Source of the DNA: Nostoc piscinale CENA21
GTDB taxonomy: Bacteria; Cyanobacteriota; Cyanobacteriia; Cyanobacteriales; Nostocaceae
Reading direction: 5' to 3'
DNA length: 64,000 nt
Assembly: GCF_001298445.1 (NCBI RefSeq)
Contig: NZ_CP012036.1
Location: 6,759,525 to 6,823,524, forward strand
A program made the position numbers and the translations under genes. The notes below the pieces were generated by a model. The model made no database searches. It was not told where the DNA came from and saw nothing but the letters and a program-made list of their open reading frames with translations. The first letter of the stretch is position 1; every line of letters begins with the position of its first letter. This document shows, piece by piece, positions 35,042-45,010 of the stretch.

Positions 35042-35261
35042 ATGGATTTAAGAGCATTAAGACAACGTGTAGGATTAAGAAGTCGTGATGTAGCTATTGA
35101 ATTAGATTGCGCTTTATCTTCAATTCGCAACTGGGAGAAAGGTAGAACGACACCCAAAATGAAAGTATGGCAAGTTATTTCGTTCGCGGGATTTATATCA
35201 ATGCACTGAAGAAGAATTAGTACAAGCAGCCAAAAAATCAATGTTGGCTGAAGATCGTTAA
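35042..35261 (+). pseudogene. XRE-type helix-turn-helix protein, frameshifted
   Basis: Reading from ATG 35042 gives MDLRALRQRVGLRSRDVAIE, then LDCALSSIRNWEKGRTTPKM, then KVWQVISFAGFISMH and a stop at 35207-35209. This is a small Cro/CI-like DNA-binding domain of a type common in Nostoc. From about 35190 the other frame gives RDLYQCTEEELVQAAKKSML then AEDR and TAA (35259-35261), the expected end of such proteins. A one-base insertion near 35188 (TCGTTCGCGGG) explains it. Intact length would be about 72 residues. The inverted GCGTTAG pair upstream could be an operator or a repeat. Confidence 0.7.
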
Positions 35262-35783
35262 TTTTGCTGGGATATTATGTGAAATTTGAAAGTTGCTTTT
35301 TTATAAACAAGCGATCGCATCATCTCACAATAGACATAAATTAGTCCTCTCTCCTGCGAAGGAAGACAGGCAAATTTCATATTTTTCTAAACTTTGATGA
35401 GAGATTAATACAGGCGATCGCTTAGTTTTGAAAAAATTACAAAAATACAAAAGGGAGAAAGAAAAAGAAAGTTCTACTTTTAAATTTCCTTTTCTTTCTC
35501 AGCCTTAACTTGTCTTCAAACCTATGCTTTTATTAGAATTTTATTGACATTCTAATTAACTTACTCTTGGACTAAGATAAACTTTATTTTTAAAGTAAGT
35601 ATCTATACCAAGATAGATATCAAAAATCTACTTTATAGGGGATGCGATCGTAAAATTATCAATACATTTAATGATGAGTTTGCTTATTTGAAAATTGTTA
35701 ATTAAATTTTTGTTTTTTAATTTACAAAATCAGATTAAGATTGATAAATCGCTGAATTTATTTTATTTAAAAACTTTATTATC
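35262..35783. other. AT-rich intergenic region upstream of the GH31 gene
   Basis: No gene. It contains an imperfect A/G-rich and T/C-rich inverted repeat (GGAGAAAGAAAAAG near 35454 with CTTTTCTTTCTC near 35488) and two GCGATCGC sites. A 62-codon frame at 35695 overlaps the start of the next gene and is spurious. Confidence 0.4.
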
Positions 35784-38125
35784 ATGCCGCAATATTTTGG
35801 AAAACTCCCCACTACTAACCAACCTTGGCAAAAAGTTGGCAGAGTGGAATCAGTTAATCAAAAAGAACATATTATTAATTTGATATCTGGGAATTCATGC
35901 CTCAGCATCAGCATACTTGCAGCCAATCTAGTTAGAGTGCATTTTACACCCACTGGCGAATTTTTACCTTGTCGCCCTTGGGCAGTAACTATGGATGATG
36001 AAGAGTGGGAACAAATACCTTTTGAAGTAAAAGAAACTGAAACAACTTTAGAAATTACAACAGCAAAAATTCGCCTCTGTATCCAAAAGCAAAATTGCCA
36101 TCTTACCTGCTTTGATTTAGAAAATCGACCTTTTGCCCAAGATGCAGATATAGGAATTGGTTGGCGTTTAGGTGCAGTTGCAGGCTGGAAGAAAATTGCA
36201 GCCGATGAGCATTTCTTTGGTTTTGGTGAACGCACAGGGTTTTTAGATAAACTCAGTCAAGTTAAAACCAACTGGACAACTGATGCTTTAGATTACGATG
36301 CACTCACCGATGAAATGTACCAAGCAATTCCATTTTTTATGGCTTTGCGTCCCAATGTCGGCTATGGCATTTTTTTCAATACTACCTTCTGGAGTCAATT
36401 TGATATCGGTGCAGCCCAACCCGGTGTGTGGAAAATGGAAACTCGCGGCGGTGAGTTGGACTATTACATTATCTATGGCCCTGAACCTGCGGAAATTCTT
36501 CGCACTTATACTCAGTTAACAGGAAGAATGTCTTTGCCGCCCAAATGGGCTTTAGGATATCACCAATGTCGTTGGAGTTATGATTCTGAAAATGTGGTGC
36601 GAGAATTAGCACAGGAATTTCGCCAACGGCGCATACCTTGTGATGTAATTCATTTGGATATCGACTATATGCGGGGTTACCGGGTGTTTACTTGGAGTCC
36701 TACGCGCTTTTCTAACCCAGCACAATTAATTGGAGACTTAGCAATAGATGGCTTTAAAACAGTCACAATTATCGACCCTGGGGTTAAGTATGAGCCAGAA
36801 GCAGATTATCACGTTTTTGACCAAGGATTAGCCCACGATTATTTTGTACGGAAAGTTGATGGAACTTTGTTTCACGGTTATGTTTGGCCAGAAAAAGCTG
36901 TATTTCCAGACTTTATGCGTGCTGATGTGCGTCATTGGTGGGGGAATCTACACAAAAGCCTGACAGATATTGGTGTAGCAGGAATTTGGAATGATATGAA
37001 TGAACCTGCGATTGATAGTCGTCCCTTTGGAGATGGTGGGGAGAAGATTTGGTTTCCCTTGGATGCGCCGCAAGGGGGAGAAGGGGAGAATACAAATCAC
37101 ACTGAAGTGCATAATTTGTATGGGTTGATGATGGCAAAAGCCTGTTTTGAAGGGTTGCAACAGCATCGTCAACAAGAGCGTTCTTTTGTGTTAACTCGTT
37201 CTGGTTACGCTGGTGTGCAGCGTTGGTCTGCGGTGTGGATGGGCGACAACCATTCTTTGTGGGAACATTTAGAAATGTCCTTACCGATGCTGTGCAGTAT
37301 GGGACGTTGCGGGTGGTGGGGTTTGGTTGGGTTGGCGATATTGGCGGATTTGCAGGAAACGCAACGGCGGAAATGTTTGCCCGTTGGATGCAGGTAGGAA
37401 TGCTGTACCCCTTGATGCGTGGTCACTCAGCTATGTCTACAGCACGCCATGAACCTTGGGTATTTGGCGATCGCACCGAAAATATTTGTAGAGAATATAT
37501 TAATCTGCGTTACCAGCTTTTGCCTTACATTTACAGTTTATTTTGGGAAGCAGCCACTACAGGCGCACCAATTTTAAGACCATTACTCTACCATTTTCCC
37601 AACGATCTCAAAACCTACACCCTTTATGATCAAGTGCTGTTAGGCGCATCACTCATGGCTGCACCAATTTATCGCCCTGGTGTGGAACATCGCGTAGTTT
37701 ATTTACCCGCAGGTATTTGGTATGACTGGTGGAGTGGTGAATCTTATCAAGGCCCGACTCATATTCTCGCCCATGCACCACTAGAAAAAATGCCGCTTTA
37801 TGTGCGTGGTGGTGCGGTGATTCCTATGCAGCCGGTTATGCAATATGTAGATGAATTTCCTTCTGATGAACTCCGCTTGCGGGTTTGGCCTGGTAATGGT
37901 GAATATAATTTTTATGAAGATGATGGACAAACATTTGAGTATCGCCATCAAAATTTTTCTCTCAGAAATATTACTGTAGTTACAAATATAAATCAAACAA
38001 TAGTCAATATAAGTACAAGCGAGGGCAAATGGACACCAGGACAGCGACAAATTATTGTAGAACTTGTAGGCGTAGGCCAGCAGCAATTTTTAGATGATGG
38101 TCAACAACGAAGCTTGTCATTTTAA
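35784..38125 (+). pseudogene. GH31 alpha-glucosidase, split by a frameshift near 37300-37330
   Basis: Family 31 glycosidases release glucose from alpha-glucans or alpha-glucosides. The N-terminal beta-sandwich (about 1-220, including FFGFGERTG) and the (beta/alpha)8 barrel are clear. Nucleophile Asp404 lies in GIWNDMNEP and acid/base Asp488 in WMGDN, both before the break. The first frame runs to 37397, but after LEMSLPMLCSMG it becomes nonsense. The frame from about 37305 resumes at VVGFGWVGDIGGFAGNATAE and continues through EMFARWMQVGMLYPLMRGHS to the C-terminal beta domain at 38125. The expected GVGFVGADIGGF stretch is locally scrambled, so more than one small indel in a G/T-rich run is likely. 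Intact length about 780. Confidence 0.85.
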
Positions 38126-38361
38126 TTAGCTAGAATCGGATTTTATGCTGTAATTACTTGTAGAGACAGGAAAAAAACCAAGCAGCAATCAGAGTTTCTT
38201 CTAGCTTCGCCAAAATCAAATAAGAGTTTTATTATATATAAGTGAAAAATTGTTAATTTATCATCATATCTGAGTCGAACAATAATACAAGATGTAAACG
38301 CGCAAAACACTAAAATCTTAGCAAGTTAGCCTAGTTATATATGCGGTAAAAAAAAATATCA

Positions 38362-41300
38362 ATGTTAAACAGCAACCGCTTGCAGATGCAAGATGTACAG
38401 AATTCAATGGTAGTCAAGGTTGCAGCAGCGATCGCCTTCCTTGCTGGTAGTTTTGTCATGCTTGGGTGGATGTTCGACATTGAATTTTTCAAAACGGGCA
38501 ACAACCCCGGCTTGTTCGTAATGAAAGCGAACACAGCATTATGTTTTATCTTATTAGGTGTGTCGTTGTGGCTGTTACAAATCAACAACAATAAGCAGAC
38601 TGATGTTTATTTAAGTCAACCAGTCAAGCGAAAACAGCAAATTTATTTATGGCTGGTGAGAGTGTTTTGTTTCATCCCCATATTTCTTGGCTTACTCACA
38701 ATCATTCAATATTTGTTTGGCTGGAATTTTGGCATTGATCAACTGCTGTTTCGAGATACACAAAATTTTGTTTTGTCATCTTATCCAGGACGGATGGGAA
38801 TTAACACCGCCAGTAACTTTTTATGTTTGGGCTGTGCTTTAGAAATTTTGATCCATCCAAAAAGCGATCGCCACTATTGGTATAGTCAAATTCTGACTCT
38901 CATAGGTGGCGTAATTTCCTTAGAAGCACTGATTGGTTACACTTACAATATCAAAATTCTCTATATTTTCTTTCCTAACGGCACACCAATGGCATTACAC
39001 ACAGTATTTATATTTAGTGTGCTGTGTATAGGAATTCTCTGGTCAAGTACTGAAAAAGGATTTATGCGCGTCATTACCAGTAAAAGTTATGGCGGTTTAC
39101 TGGCGCGTCGTTTATTAATAGCTGCGATCGCTGTACCTTTATTATTAGGCTGGTTAATTGTTCAAGGGCAACGAGCCGGACATTATCAACCAGCTTTTGC
39201 CATAGCAGTATTTGCACTAATTTTGATTGTTATTTTTGCTTTGTTAATTTGGCAATGTGCCGCTTTAGTAGAAAAGCTGTGGTACAAGCATGAACACACA
39301 CAAACAGCACTCAGAGGCTATGAAGAAAAACTCAAAAGTTTCGTAGATGCGAACATCATTGGGATTGTGTTGGGTGATATTTATGGCAATATTCACCAAG
39401 CTAATGATGAATTTCTCAGAATGGTTGGTTATACCAGCGCAGATTTACTCGCAGGCCAATTAAAGCGGGATAAGATTACACCACTAGAATATCTGGATTT
39501 AGATGCACAAGCGATCGCCGAAGCTAAAACAAATATCAATGGCGCTTGTACACCATATAAAAAAGCATATATTCGCAAAGATGGTAGCCACATACCAGTG
39601 TTAGTTGGTTATGTTCTAGTAGGAGAACAACGGGAAGAATCTGTAGCCTTTATCCTGGACTTAACCGAACGCCAACAAGCACAAGAAACAATTGTCCAAC
39701 TCAATCGAGACTTACAGAGGCGAGTTGTCGAGTTGCAAACCTTATTGGATGTGATTCCTATAGGAATTGGTATTGCGGAAGATCGTGAATGCAGAAATAT
39801 TCGCGTTAACCCTTGTTTCGCCAAGCAACTGGGTATCTCAAAAGATGTGAATGCGTCTCTTACTGCACCTACCGAAGAACGACCGAACACATTTAAAGTT
39901 TACTGCGAAGGTCGAGAATTATTGCCAGAAGAACTACCAATGCAGTATGCAGCCGCGCATGGTGTAGAAGTTTTGGACTTTGAAGTAGATGTGATTCATG
40001 ACAATGGCCGAGTCACCAACTTATTAGAATATGTTGCACCATTGTTTGACGAAGAAGGTAACAGCAGAGGTTGTATTGGGGCATTCTTAGATATTACCAG
40101 TCGCAAGCAAGCCGAAGAATTACAGCAAAAGCAGCGCCAATGGCTGGAAGATGTGTTAAATCTTATGCCTAGACCATTGCTGTTAATTGAACCAGAAAGC
40201 GCAAAGGTGACATTTGCTAATCGCGCAGCCAATGAGTTAGCAGGCGGTGAATTTCCCCAAGGCATACCAGCTGAGGAATATCACACAGCATATTATTATA
40301 CAGATGTCACAGGCGATCGCATCCCCAATGAGCAAATGCCAGGGGTACGTGTTGCCCGTGGGGAACGGTTAGATGGTATAGAAGTAGACTGGCATACCAA
40401 CACAGGCACATATTCTTTATTAATTTTTGCAGATACATTGCCAGCAATGCACGGTTATCCAGCTACCTGCATTTTCGTATTCCAAGATATTACTAAACTC
40501 AAGCAAGCTGAAAAAGCATTATCAATAGGTAATCAAAGGCTGCAATTACTATTTAGTACCGCCAGCGCCTTATTATCTAGCCAGCAACCAGTAGCACTCA
40601 TTGACAGTGTTTTCTCTCACCTCCAAGAACAAATTAGTTTAGATGTTTACTTCAACTTTTTGATTGAGGATAATTCGCAAATAATGCGTCTCGCTTCCTA
40701 TGGAGGCGTGACAGCAGAAATCGCCAAAGAAATTGAGTTTTTAGAATTTGGTCAAGCAGTCTGTGGTACAGTTGCCCAATATCGTCAATCAATTTACGTC
40801 GAAAATGTCGAGCAATCAACTGACCCTAAAACAGCATTAATTCGTTCTTTCGGTGTTAAGGCTTACTTCAGTTACCCCTTAATCGCTCAAGGTAAGTTGT
40901 TTGGGACTCTTTCTTTTGGCAGTTGTAGTCGTAATTTCTTCAGCGAAAATCAAAGAAGTGTAATGCAGGCGATTTGCGATCAAATTGCGATCGCAATGGA
41001 ACGTGCAAGTTTAATTACTTCCTTGCAGCAGCAAACCGAGCAGTTGCAACAAGCTAACCGGATGAAAGATGAGTTTTTAGCAATACTTTCCCACGAATTG
41101 CGATCGCCCCTCAATGCAATTCTCGGCTGGGCGCAATTATTACGCAGCCGCAAACTCAACGAAACTCAAATTAGTAAGGCGCTAGAAACCATAGAACGGA
41201 ATGCGAGGATGCAAACCCAAATGATTGAAGACTTACTCGATATCTCACGGATGATTCGCGGTAAGTTACGGCTAAAAGTCGCTACCTGTAATTTAATCAC

Positions 41301-42225
41301 TATTATTGAATCCACAATTGAAACTGTCACTTTAGCAGCCCAAGCCAAAGAAATCGAGTTGCAATTTTTCCAGGCAAATCATGAAAAATCACAATTTTTA
41401 ATTTCAGGTGATAGCGATCGCTTACAACAAATTATCTGGAATTTGCTATCAAATGCTATTAAATTTACACCCCAAGGCGGCAAAGTTGAAATTCAACTTG
41501 CCAGAAGTGTTACTCATCATTCCGAATCTATCAGTTACGCCCAAATTAAAATCATTGATACAGGTATAGGGATTAACAGCGAATTTCTACCTTACGTATT
41601 CGACCGCTTCCGTCAAGCGGACAGTTCCAGCACCAGGGCGCACGGTGGTTTAGGGTTAGGTTTAGCAATTGTGCGTCACTTAGTAGAGTTACATGGTGGT
41701 ACTATCACTGTCGATAGCCCCGGAGAAGGACAAGGTACAACCTTTACAGTCAAATTACCCTTACTACTACCCAACAAAGAAACTATATCTGCACCAGTTA
41801 GCTTAACTGAAGCTCATACTGATGTTTTACCTGCGTCTCCCTCCCTAGCTGATGTGCGCGTCCTGGTTGTAGATGACGAAGCCGACACCAGGGAGTACAT
41901 ATCCACAGTACTGCAACAATGTCAAGCCCAAGTTAAAACCGTTAGTTCAGTCCCAGAAGCTTTACAAATGATTGCTCAGTGGCAACCAGATGTATTAGTT
42001 AGTGATATTGGTATGCCCGGTGAAGATGGCTATTCATTGATTCGCCAATTGCGATCGCAACCTCCAGAACAAGGCGGTAAAATTCCCGCCGCCGCCCTCA
42101 CCGCCTACGCTAGAGGTGAAGACCGAATGCGTGTTATTCAAGCAGGTTTTCAACTACATCTACCTAAACCCATCGAACCAGCTGAATTAGCTACAGTAGT
42201 CGCCAGCTTAGTAGGTAGAACTTGA
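38362..42225 (+). CDS. Hybrid sensor histidine kinase (TM sensor-PAS-PAS-GAF-HisKA-HATPase-REC)
   Basis: 1287 residues. The N-terminus has about seven to eight membrane helices (20-310), an integral-membrane sensor domain. PAS domains follow at about 325-440 and 455-590, with a further PAS-like stretch at about 600-715. A GAF domain lies at about 730-885. HisKA contains LAILSHELRSPLNAILGW with phospho-acceptor His911; HATPase_c has NLLSNAIKFTPQGGKVEIQL and HGGLGLGLAIV. A C-terminal receiver domain starts VLVVDDEADTREY and has phospho-acceptor Asp1215 in LVSDIGMPGEDGYS. No response regulator gene is adjacent, so it likely feeds an unlinked phosphorelay. The input signal is unknown. Confidence 0.93.
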   Translation: MLNSNRLQMQDVQNSMVVKVAAAIAFLAGSFVMLGWMFDIEFFKTGNNPGLFVMKANTALCFILLGVSLWLLQINNNKQTDVYLSQPVKRKQQIYLWLVRVFCFIPIFLGLLTIIQYLFGWNFGIDQLLFRDTQNFVLSSYPGRMGINTASNFLCLGCALEILIHPKSDRHYWYSQILTLIGGVISLEALIGYTYNIKILYIFFPNGTPMALHTVFIFSVLCIGILWSSTEKGFMRVITSKSYGGLLARRLLIAAIAVPLLLGWLIVQGQRAGHYQPAFAIAVFALILIVIFALLIWQCAALVEKLWYKHEHTQTALRGYEEKLKSFVDANIIGIVLGDIYGNIHQANDEFLRMVGYTSADLLAGQLKRDKITPLEYLDLDAQAIAEAKTNINGACTPYKKAYIRKDGSHIPVLVGYVLVGEQREESVAFILDLTERQQAQETIVQLNRDLQRRVVELQTLLDVIPIGIGIAEDRECRNIRVNPCFAKQLGISKDVNASLTAPTEERPNTFKVYCEGRELLPEELPMQYAAAHGVEVLDFEVDVIHDNGRVTNLLEYVAPLFDEEGNSRGCIGAFLDITSRKQAEELQQKQRQWLEDVLNLMPRPLLLIEPESAKVTFANRAANELAGGEFPQGIPAEEYHTAYYYTDVTGDRIPNEQMPGVRVARGERLDGIEVDWHTNTGTYSLLIFADTLPAMHGYPATCIFVFQDITKLKQAEKALSIGNQRLQLLFSTASALLSSQQPVALIDSVFSHLQEQISLDVYFNFLIEDNSQIMRLASYGGVTAEIAKEIEFLEFGQAVCGTVAQYRQSIYVENVEQSTDPKTALIRSFGVKAYFSYPLIAQGKLFGTLSFGSCSRNFFSENQRSVMQAICDQIAIAMERASLITSLQQQTEQLQQANRMKDEFLAILSHELRSPLNAILGWAQLLRSRKLNETQISKALETIERNARMQTQMIEDLLDISRMIRGKLRLKVATCNLITIIESTIETVTLAAQAKEIELQFFQANHEKSQFLISGDSDRLQQIIWNLLSNAIKFTPQGGKVEIQLARSVTHHSESISYAQIKIIDTGIGINSEFLPYVFDRFRQADSSSTRAHGGLGLGLAIVRHLVELHGGTITVDSPGEGQGTTFTVKLPLLLPNKETISAPVSLTEAHTDVLPASPSLADVRVLVVDDEADTREYISTVLQQCQAQVKTVSSVPEALQMIAQWQPDVLVSDIGMPGEDGYSLIRQLRSQPPEQGGKIPAAALTAYARGEDRMRVIQAGFQLHLPKPIEPAELATVVASLVGRT

Positions 42226-42381
42226 CACTTCCCCTCATTTCCTAGAAGAAGGCAGAAGTTAAAAGGCAGGAGGCAGGAGGCCGATTAGTGGGACTTAATT
42301 CTTTTTGCAATCTACTCTTGCGGAAATTACTTCTCAGAAATTGTACTTATATTTAGCACTAATCATTACCAAAGATTAATG

Positions 42382-42421
42382 TCCGGTTTACGGTTTTTTC
42401 ATCTCTCCTTATTAAACCGGA
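42382..42421. terminator. Weak inverted repeat upstream of nucA
   Basis: TCCGGTTTA (42382-42390) and TAAACCGGA (42413-42421) form a 9-bp stem with a T-rich loop. It may end the histidine kinase transcript. A heptamer STRR (AAGGCAG/GAGGCAG) lies between it and the kinase stop, at about 42255-42282. Confidence 0.4.
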
Positions 42422-42504
42422 TTTATATTTCATTCGCTAACTTTTCTTTTATTTCTGTATTGCCTACAGGAATCATTTTGCTCTGCCTAAACAAATAAGC
42501 ACAA

Positions 42505-43368
42505 ATGAAAAAGTCTAAATTTGCCAAACTTCTTCTACCTATTGCCTTACCAGCAGTATTTTTCGCTATCTTTAATAGCTCCCAAAAGCCACTTACTGCT
42601 CAAAGCTCAGTCAGCGTTCATTTAACAATGGGCAACCCCAGTGGTGCTGGCACTAGTAATCTAAATAACTACCTGTTACTTAACGGAGGTTCATCCACAC
42701 GTACCTATGCACTTTCTTATAACTGTTCCAAAGGAATACCAAATTGGGTAAGTTGGCAGTTAAACTCATCATGGTTAGGCAGTACACCTCGCCAAGATAA
42801 TTTTCGTGCAGACCCCAACATACCTGCGGGTTGCTATCAAGTCCAAGCAACTAGTTACTCAGGTAGCGGCTTTGATAGAGGACACATGACTCCTTCCGCC
42901 GATAGAACCAACTCCACTACCAGTAACTCTAGTACCTTCTTGATGACAAATTTCATTCCCCAAGCACCTGATAATAATCAAGGTATATGGTCAAATCTAG
43001 AAGATTACTGTAGAACTTTGGTCAGTCAAGGTAAAGAGCTTTATATTATTTCCGGTGGTTATGGCACTGGTGGAACAGGATCAAACGGTTTTAAAACCAC
43101 AATTGATAGTGGTAGAATCTCTGTCCCTGCAAGAACTTGGAAAACTATTCTGGTTTTGGATAGACCAGGTTCAGGAGTTAGTGGTGTAACCACTAGCACA
43201 AGAGTAATTACTGTTGATATACCCAACGCCCAAGGCGTGAGAACTGCGAATTGGAGAAACTACAGAATTAGCGTTGATACATTAGAATCAATAACTGGAT
43301 ACGACTTCTTTTCTCAAATTTCTACTTCTACCCAGAGCGTAATTGAAGCTAAAGTTGACAATTTATAA
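42505..43368 (+). CDS. nucA: Secreted DNA/RNA non-specific endonuclease NucA
   Basis: 287 residues. NucA is a sugar-non-specific, Mg2+-dependent nuclease of Anabaena/Nostoc that is exported. The signal peptide is visible (MKKSKFAKLLLPIALPAVFF, cleavage near TAQSS). The beta-beta-alpha-metal active site has DRGH (124-127; His127 general base), followed by MTPSADR and metal-ligand Asn in TNFIPQAPDNNQG. Length and order agree with the family. Its inhibitor gene nuiA lies convergent, 200 bases downstream, with a shared terminator hairpin between them. Confidence 0.95.
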   Translation: MKKSKFAKLLLPIALPAVFFAIFNSSQKPLTAQSSVSVHLTMGNPSGAGTSNLNNYLLLNGGSSTRTYALSYNCSKGIPNWVSWQLNSSWLGSTPRQDNFRADPNIPAGCYQVQATSYSGSGFDRGHMTPSADRTNSTTSNSSTFLMTNFIPQAPDNNQGIWSNLEDYCRTLVSQGKELYIISGGYGTGGTGSNGFKTTIDSGRISVPARTWKTILVLDRPGSGVSGVTTSTRVITVDIPNAQGVRTANWRNYRISVDTLESITGYDFFSQISTSTQSVIEAKVDNL

Positions 43369-43497
43369 ACATAGTTAACTCAATTCATAAGCTAAAAAAC
43401 ATTTAGTTTGCATATTGACATTAGATTAAAGTCTTGTGGGCTGGGACAGAAAACCCTATCTTTTTATGCAAGTTAAATGTGCCACAGCTTATTATCT

Positions 43498-43537
43498 ATT
43501 GTTGTAGGGACTTTTTATAAAACATCTCTACAACAAT
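43498..43537. terminator. Bidirectional hairpin between nucA and nuiA
   Basis: ATTGTTGTAG (43498-43507) pairs with CTACAACAAT (43528-43537), followed by TTATTTGCTG on the + strand. It lies between two convergent genes and likely serves both. Confidence 0.6.
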
Positions 43538-43563
43538 TTATTTGCTGTTCAAAACCCTTAAAC

Positions 43564-43965
43564 TCAGGTTTCTATAACTTTTGTCGAAACTCCAGCTAAA
43601 TCGTTAGCAGCAGTTTTACCAATAATATAGACATCAATACTTATCGAACCTAAACGATAAACTTTGATATTTGTGAGATTATCTTTTAAGGTTTTGATCA
43701 GCGTTTGGAACTTCTGTACATTTTGTTTTTGAAGTTCATCATGCCATTCTTGCTCTTCAGCACAATTACGAAAAAAATAATCTAATTCTACTGTTTCAAT
43801 TGGTGTTTCTAAGGGGTGATTTGTTAACTGAAGAAGTTTTTGATTAGTTAAACTTTCTTGACCTTCTCCAGACCAAAAAACAACTTCAAAGGGATATTCT
43901 GACTCACTCATCATCAGCAAATCATAAGAAGTTTGCTGGATCTGTTGTATAACATTATTATTCAT
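43564..43965 (-). CDS. nuiA: NuiA-like inhibitor of the NucA nuclease
   Basis: 133 residues from the ATG at 43965; a TTG at 43977 would add four. The sequence lines up along its length with NuiA of Anabaena as I remember it: YDLLMMSESEYPFEVVFWSG, then ELDYFFRNCAEEQEWH, LKDNLTNIKVYRLGSISIDV, YIIGKTAANDLAGVSTKVIE, ending in Thr. NuiA is a cytoplasmic protein that plugs the NucA active site with an acidic residue (here one of the Glu in SESEYP) and its C-terminal tail, protecting the cell before the nuclease is exported. Gene order is nucA> <nuiA. Confidence 0.93.
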   Translation of the reverse strand: MNNNVIQQIQQTSYDLLMMSESEYPFEVVFWSGEGQESLTNQKLLQLTNHPLETPIETVELDYFFRNCAEEQEWHDELQKQNVQKFQTLIKTLKDNLTNIKVYRLGSISIDVYIIGKTAANDLAGVSTKVIET

Positions 43966-44159
43966 ATACTTCAGCAAGTAACAATAAATTAAACCTTAAG
44001 AATTAGAACATATTTAGAAAAATTTTCTCAAATTTTAACACTATTCTAAGAACTGGGGCGATCGCTCAATTTTTCTGTCAGAATATTGAGTTTCCTGGCG
44101 ACTGTCCCTAAAGCATACGTAAGAATTATACTTTGTTGATAATCAACGAGGATTTAAAT

Positions 44160-44552
44160 ATGTCACCTTGGACTAGTCTGATCACTGCTTTAACACTAGT
44201 GCTGTACTCCGTTATCACAATTAACGTTGGTCGAGCTAGAGCAAAATATAAAGTTATGCCTCCCCAAATGACAGGCGACCCCAACTTTGAAAGAGTACTA
44301 AGGGTTCAGCAAAATACTCTAGAACAAACTATTTTATTTCTCCCAGGCTTATGGTTGTTTTCTATTTACATCAACCCATTGTGGGGGGCAGTAATTGGTG
44401 CTATTTGGCTCATAGGTCGCATTGTCTATGCTTGGGGATACTATCAGGCCGCAGAAAAAAGAATGATTGGTTTTGCCATTACTACGGTGAGTGGAATGGT
44501 GCTGCTTCTAGGTTCGCTAATTGGCATCATTCTCGCTTTGGTGAAGTCATAA
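44160..44552 (+). CDS. MAPEG family membrane protein
   Basis: 130 residues from the ATG at 44160, 9 residues after an in-frame TTG. Four membrane helices are seen: SLITALTLVLYSVITINVG, QTILFLPGLWLFSIYI, AVIGAIWLIGRIVYAWGYY, and TTVSGMVLLLGSLIGIILAL. The motif ERVLRVQQNTLEQ matches the glutathione-binding signature of MAPEG proteins (microsomal glutathione transferase type). It probably detoxifies lipid peroxides or other electrophiles at the membrane. It is monocistronic and the AAAATATAAAG region resembles no special control site. Confidence 0.88.
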   Translation: MSPWTSLITALTLVLYSVITINVGRARAKYKVMPPQMTGDPNFERVLRVQQNTLEQTILFLPGLWLFSIYINPLWGAVIGAIWLIGRIVYAWGYYQAAEKRMIGFAITTVSGMVLLLGSLIGIILALVKS

Positions 44553-45010
44553 ACTACTGTAGAGTTTGAATTTGTGTAATCAGCCGATTGAATTTCTAAA
44601 CTATAAAGTAGGGTGGGCATTTTCAGTAAAAATATCGATAAACCTGAAATATATTAGTGAATGCTCACCTTAAAGATACTTAATTTTTGCCAAAATCAAA
44701 TATTAATACTGGAGAAAATTGATATGATAGCCTGTTTACAATTTGCCCTCAATTTATCAAATAGTTTTAGTTTCTGCCTTCAAAGAAAATCAGGTACTAG
44801 ATTCAGCAAAGTCTCTTTTTGTTAAGGTATTTCTCTAAAGCTTTACACAGGCTCATACTTGATCAATATTTTCATACTCCAGTTAGATGAAACCTATACT
44901 CATGGAAAGAGGTAAGTATCAGTATATTTGTTAAAATTATACTTTGATGTTAAATAAGGTAAATTTAAGGGAATACTAAGCGCAGTTAAAATATTTAGAC
45001 TATAACTGCG
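44553..45010. other. Intergenic region before the giant kinase gene
   Basis: About 460 AT-rich bases. I see no gene, RNA or clear hairpin. It should carry the promoter of the downstream kinase gene. Confidence 0.35.
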
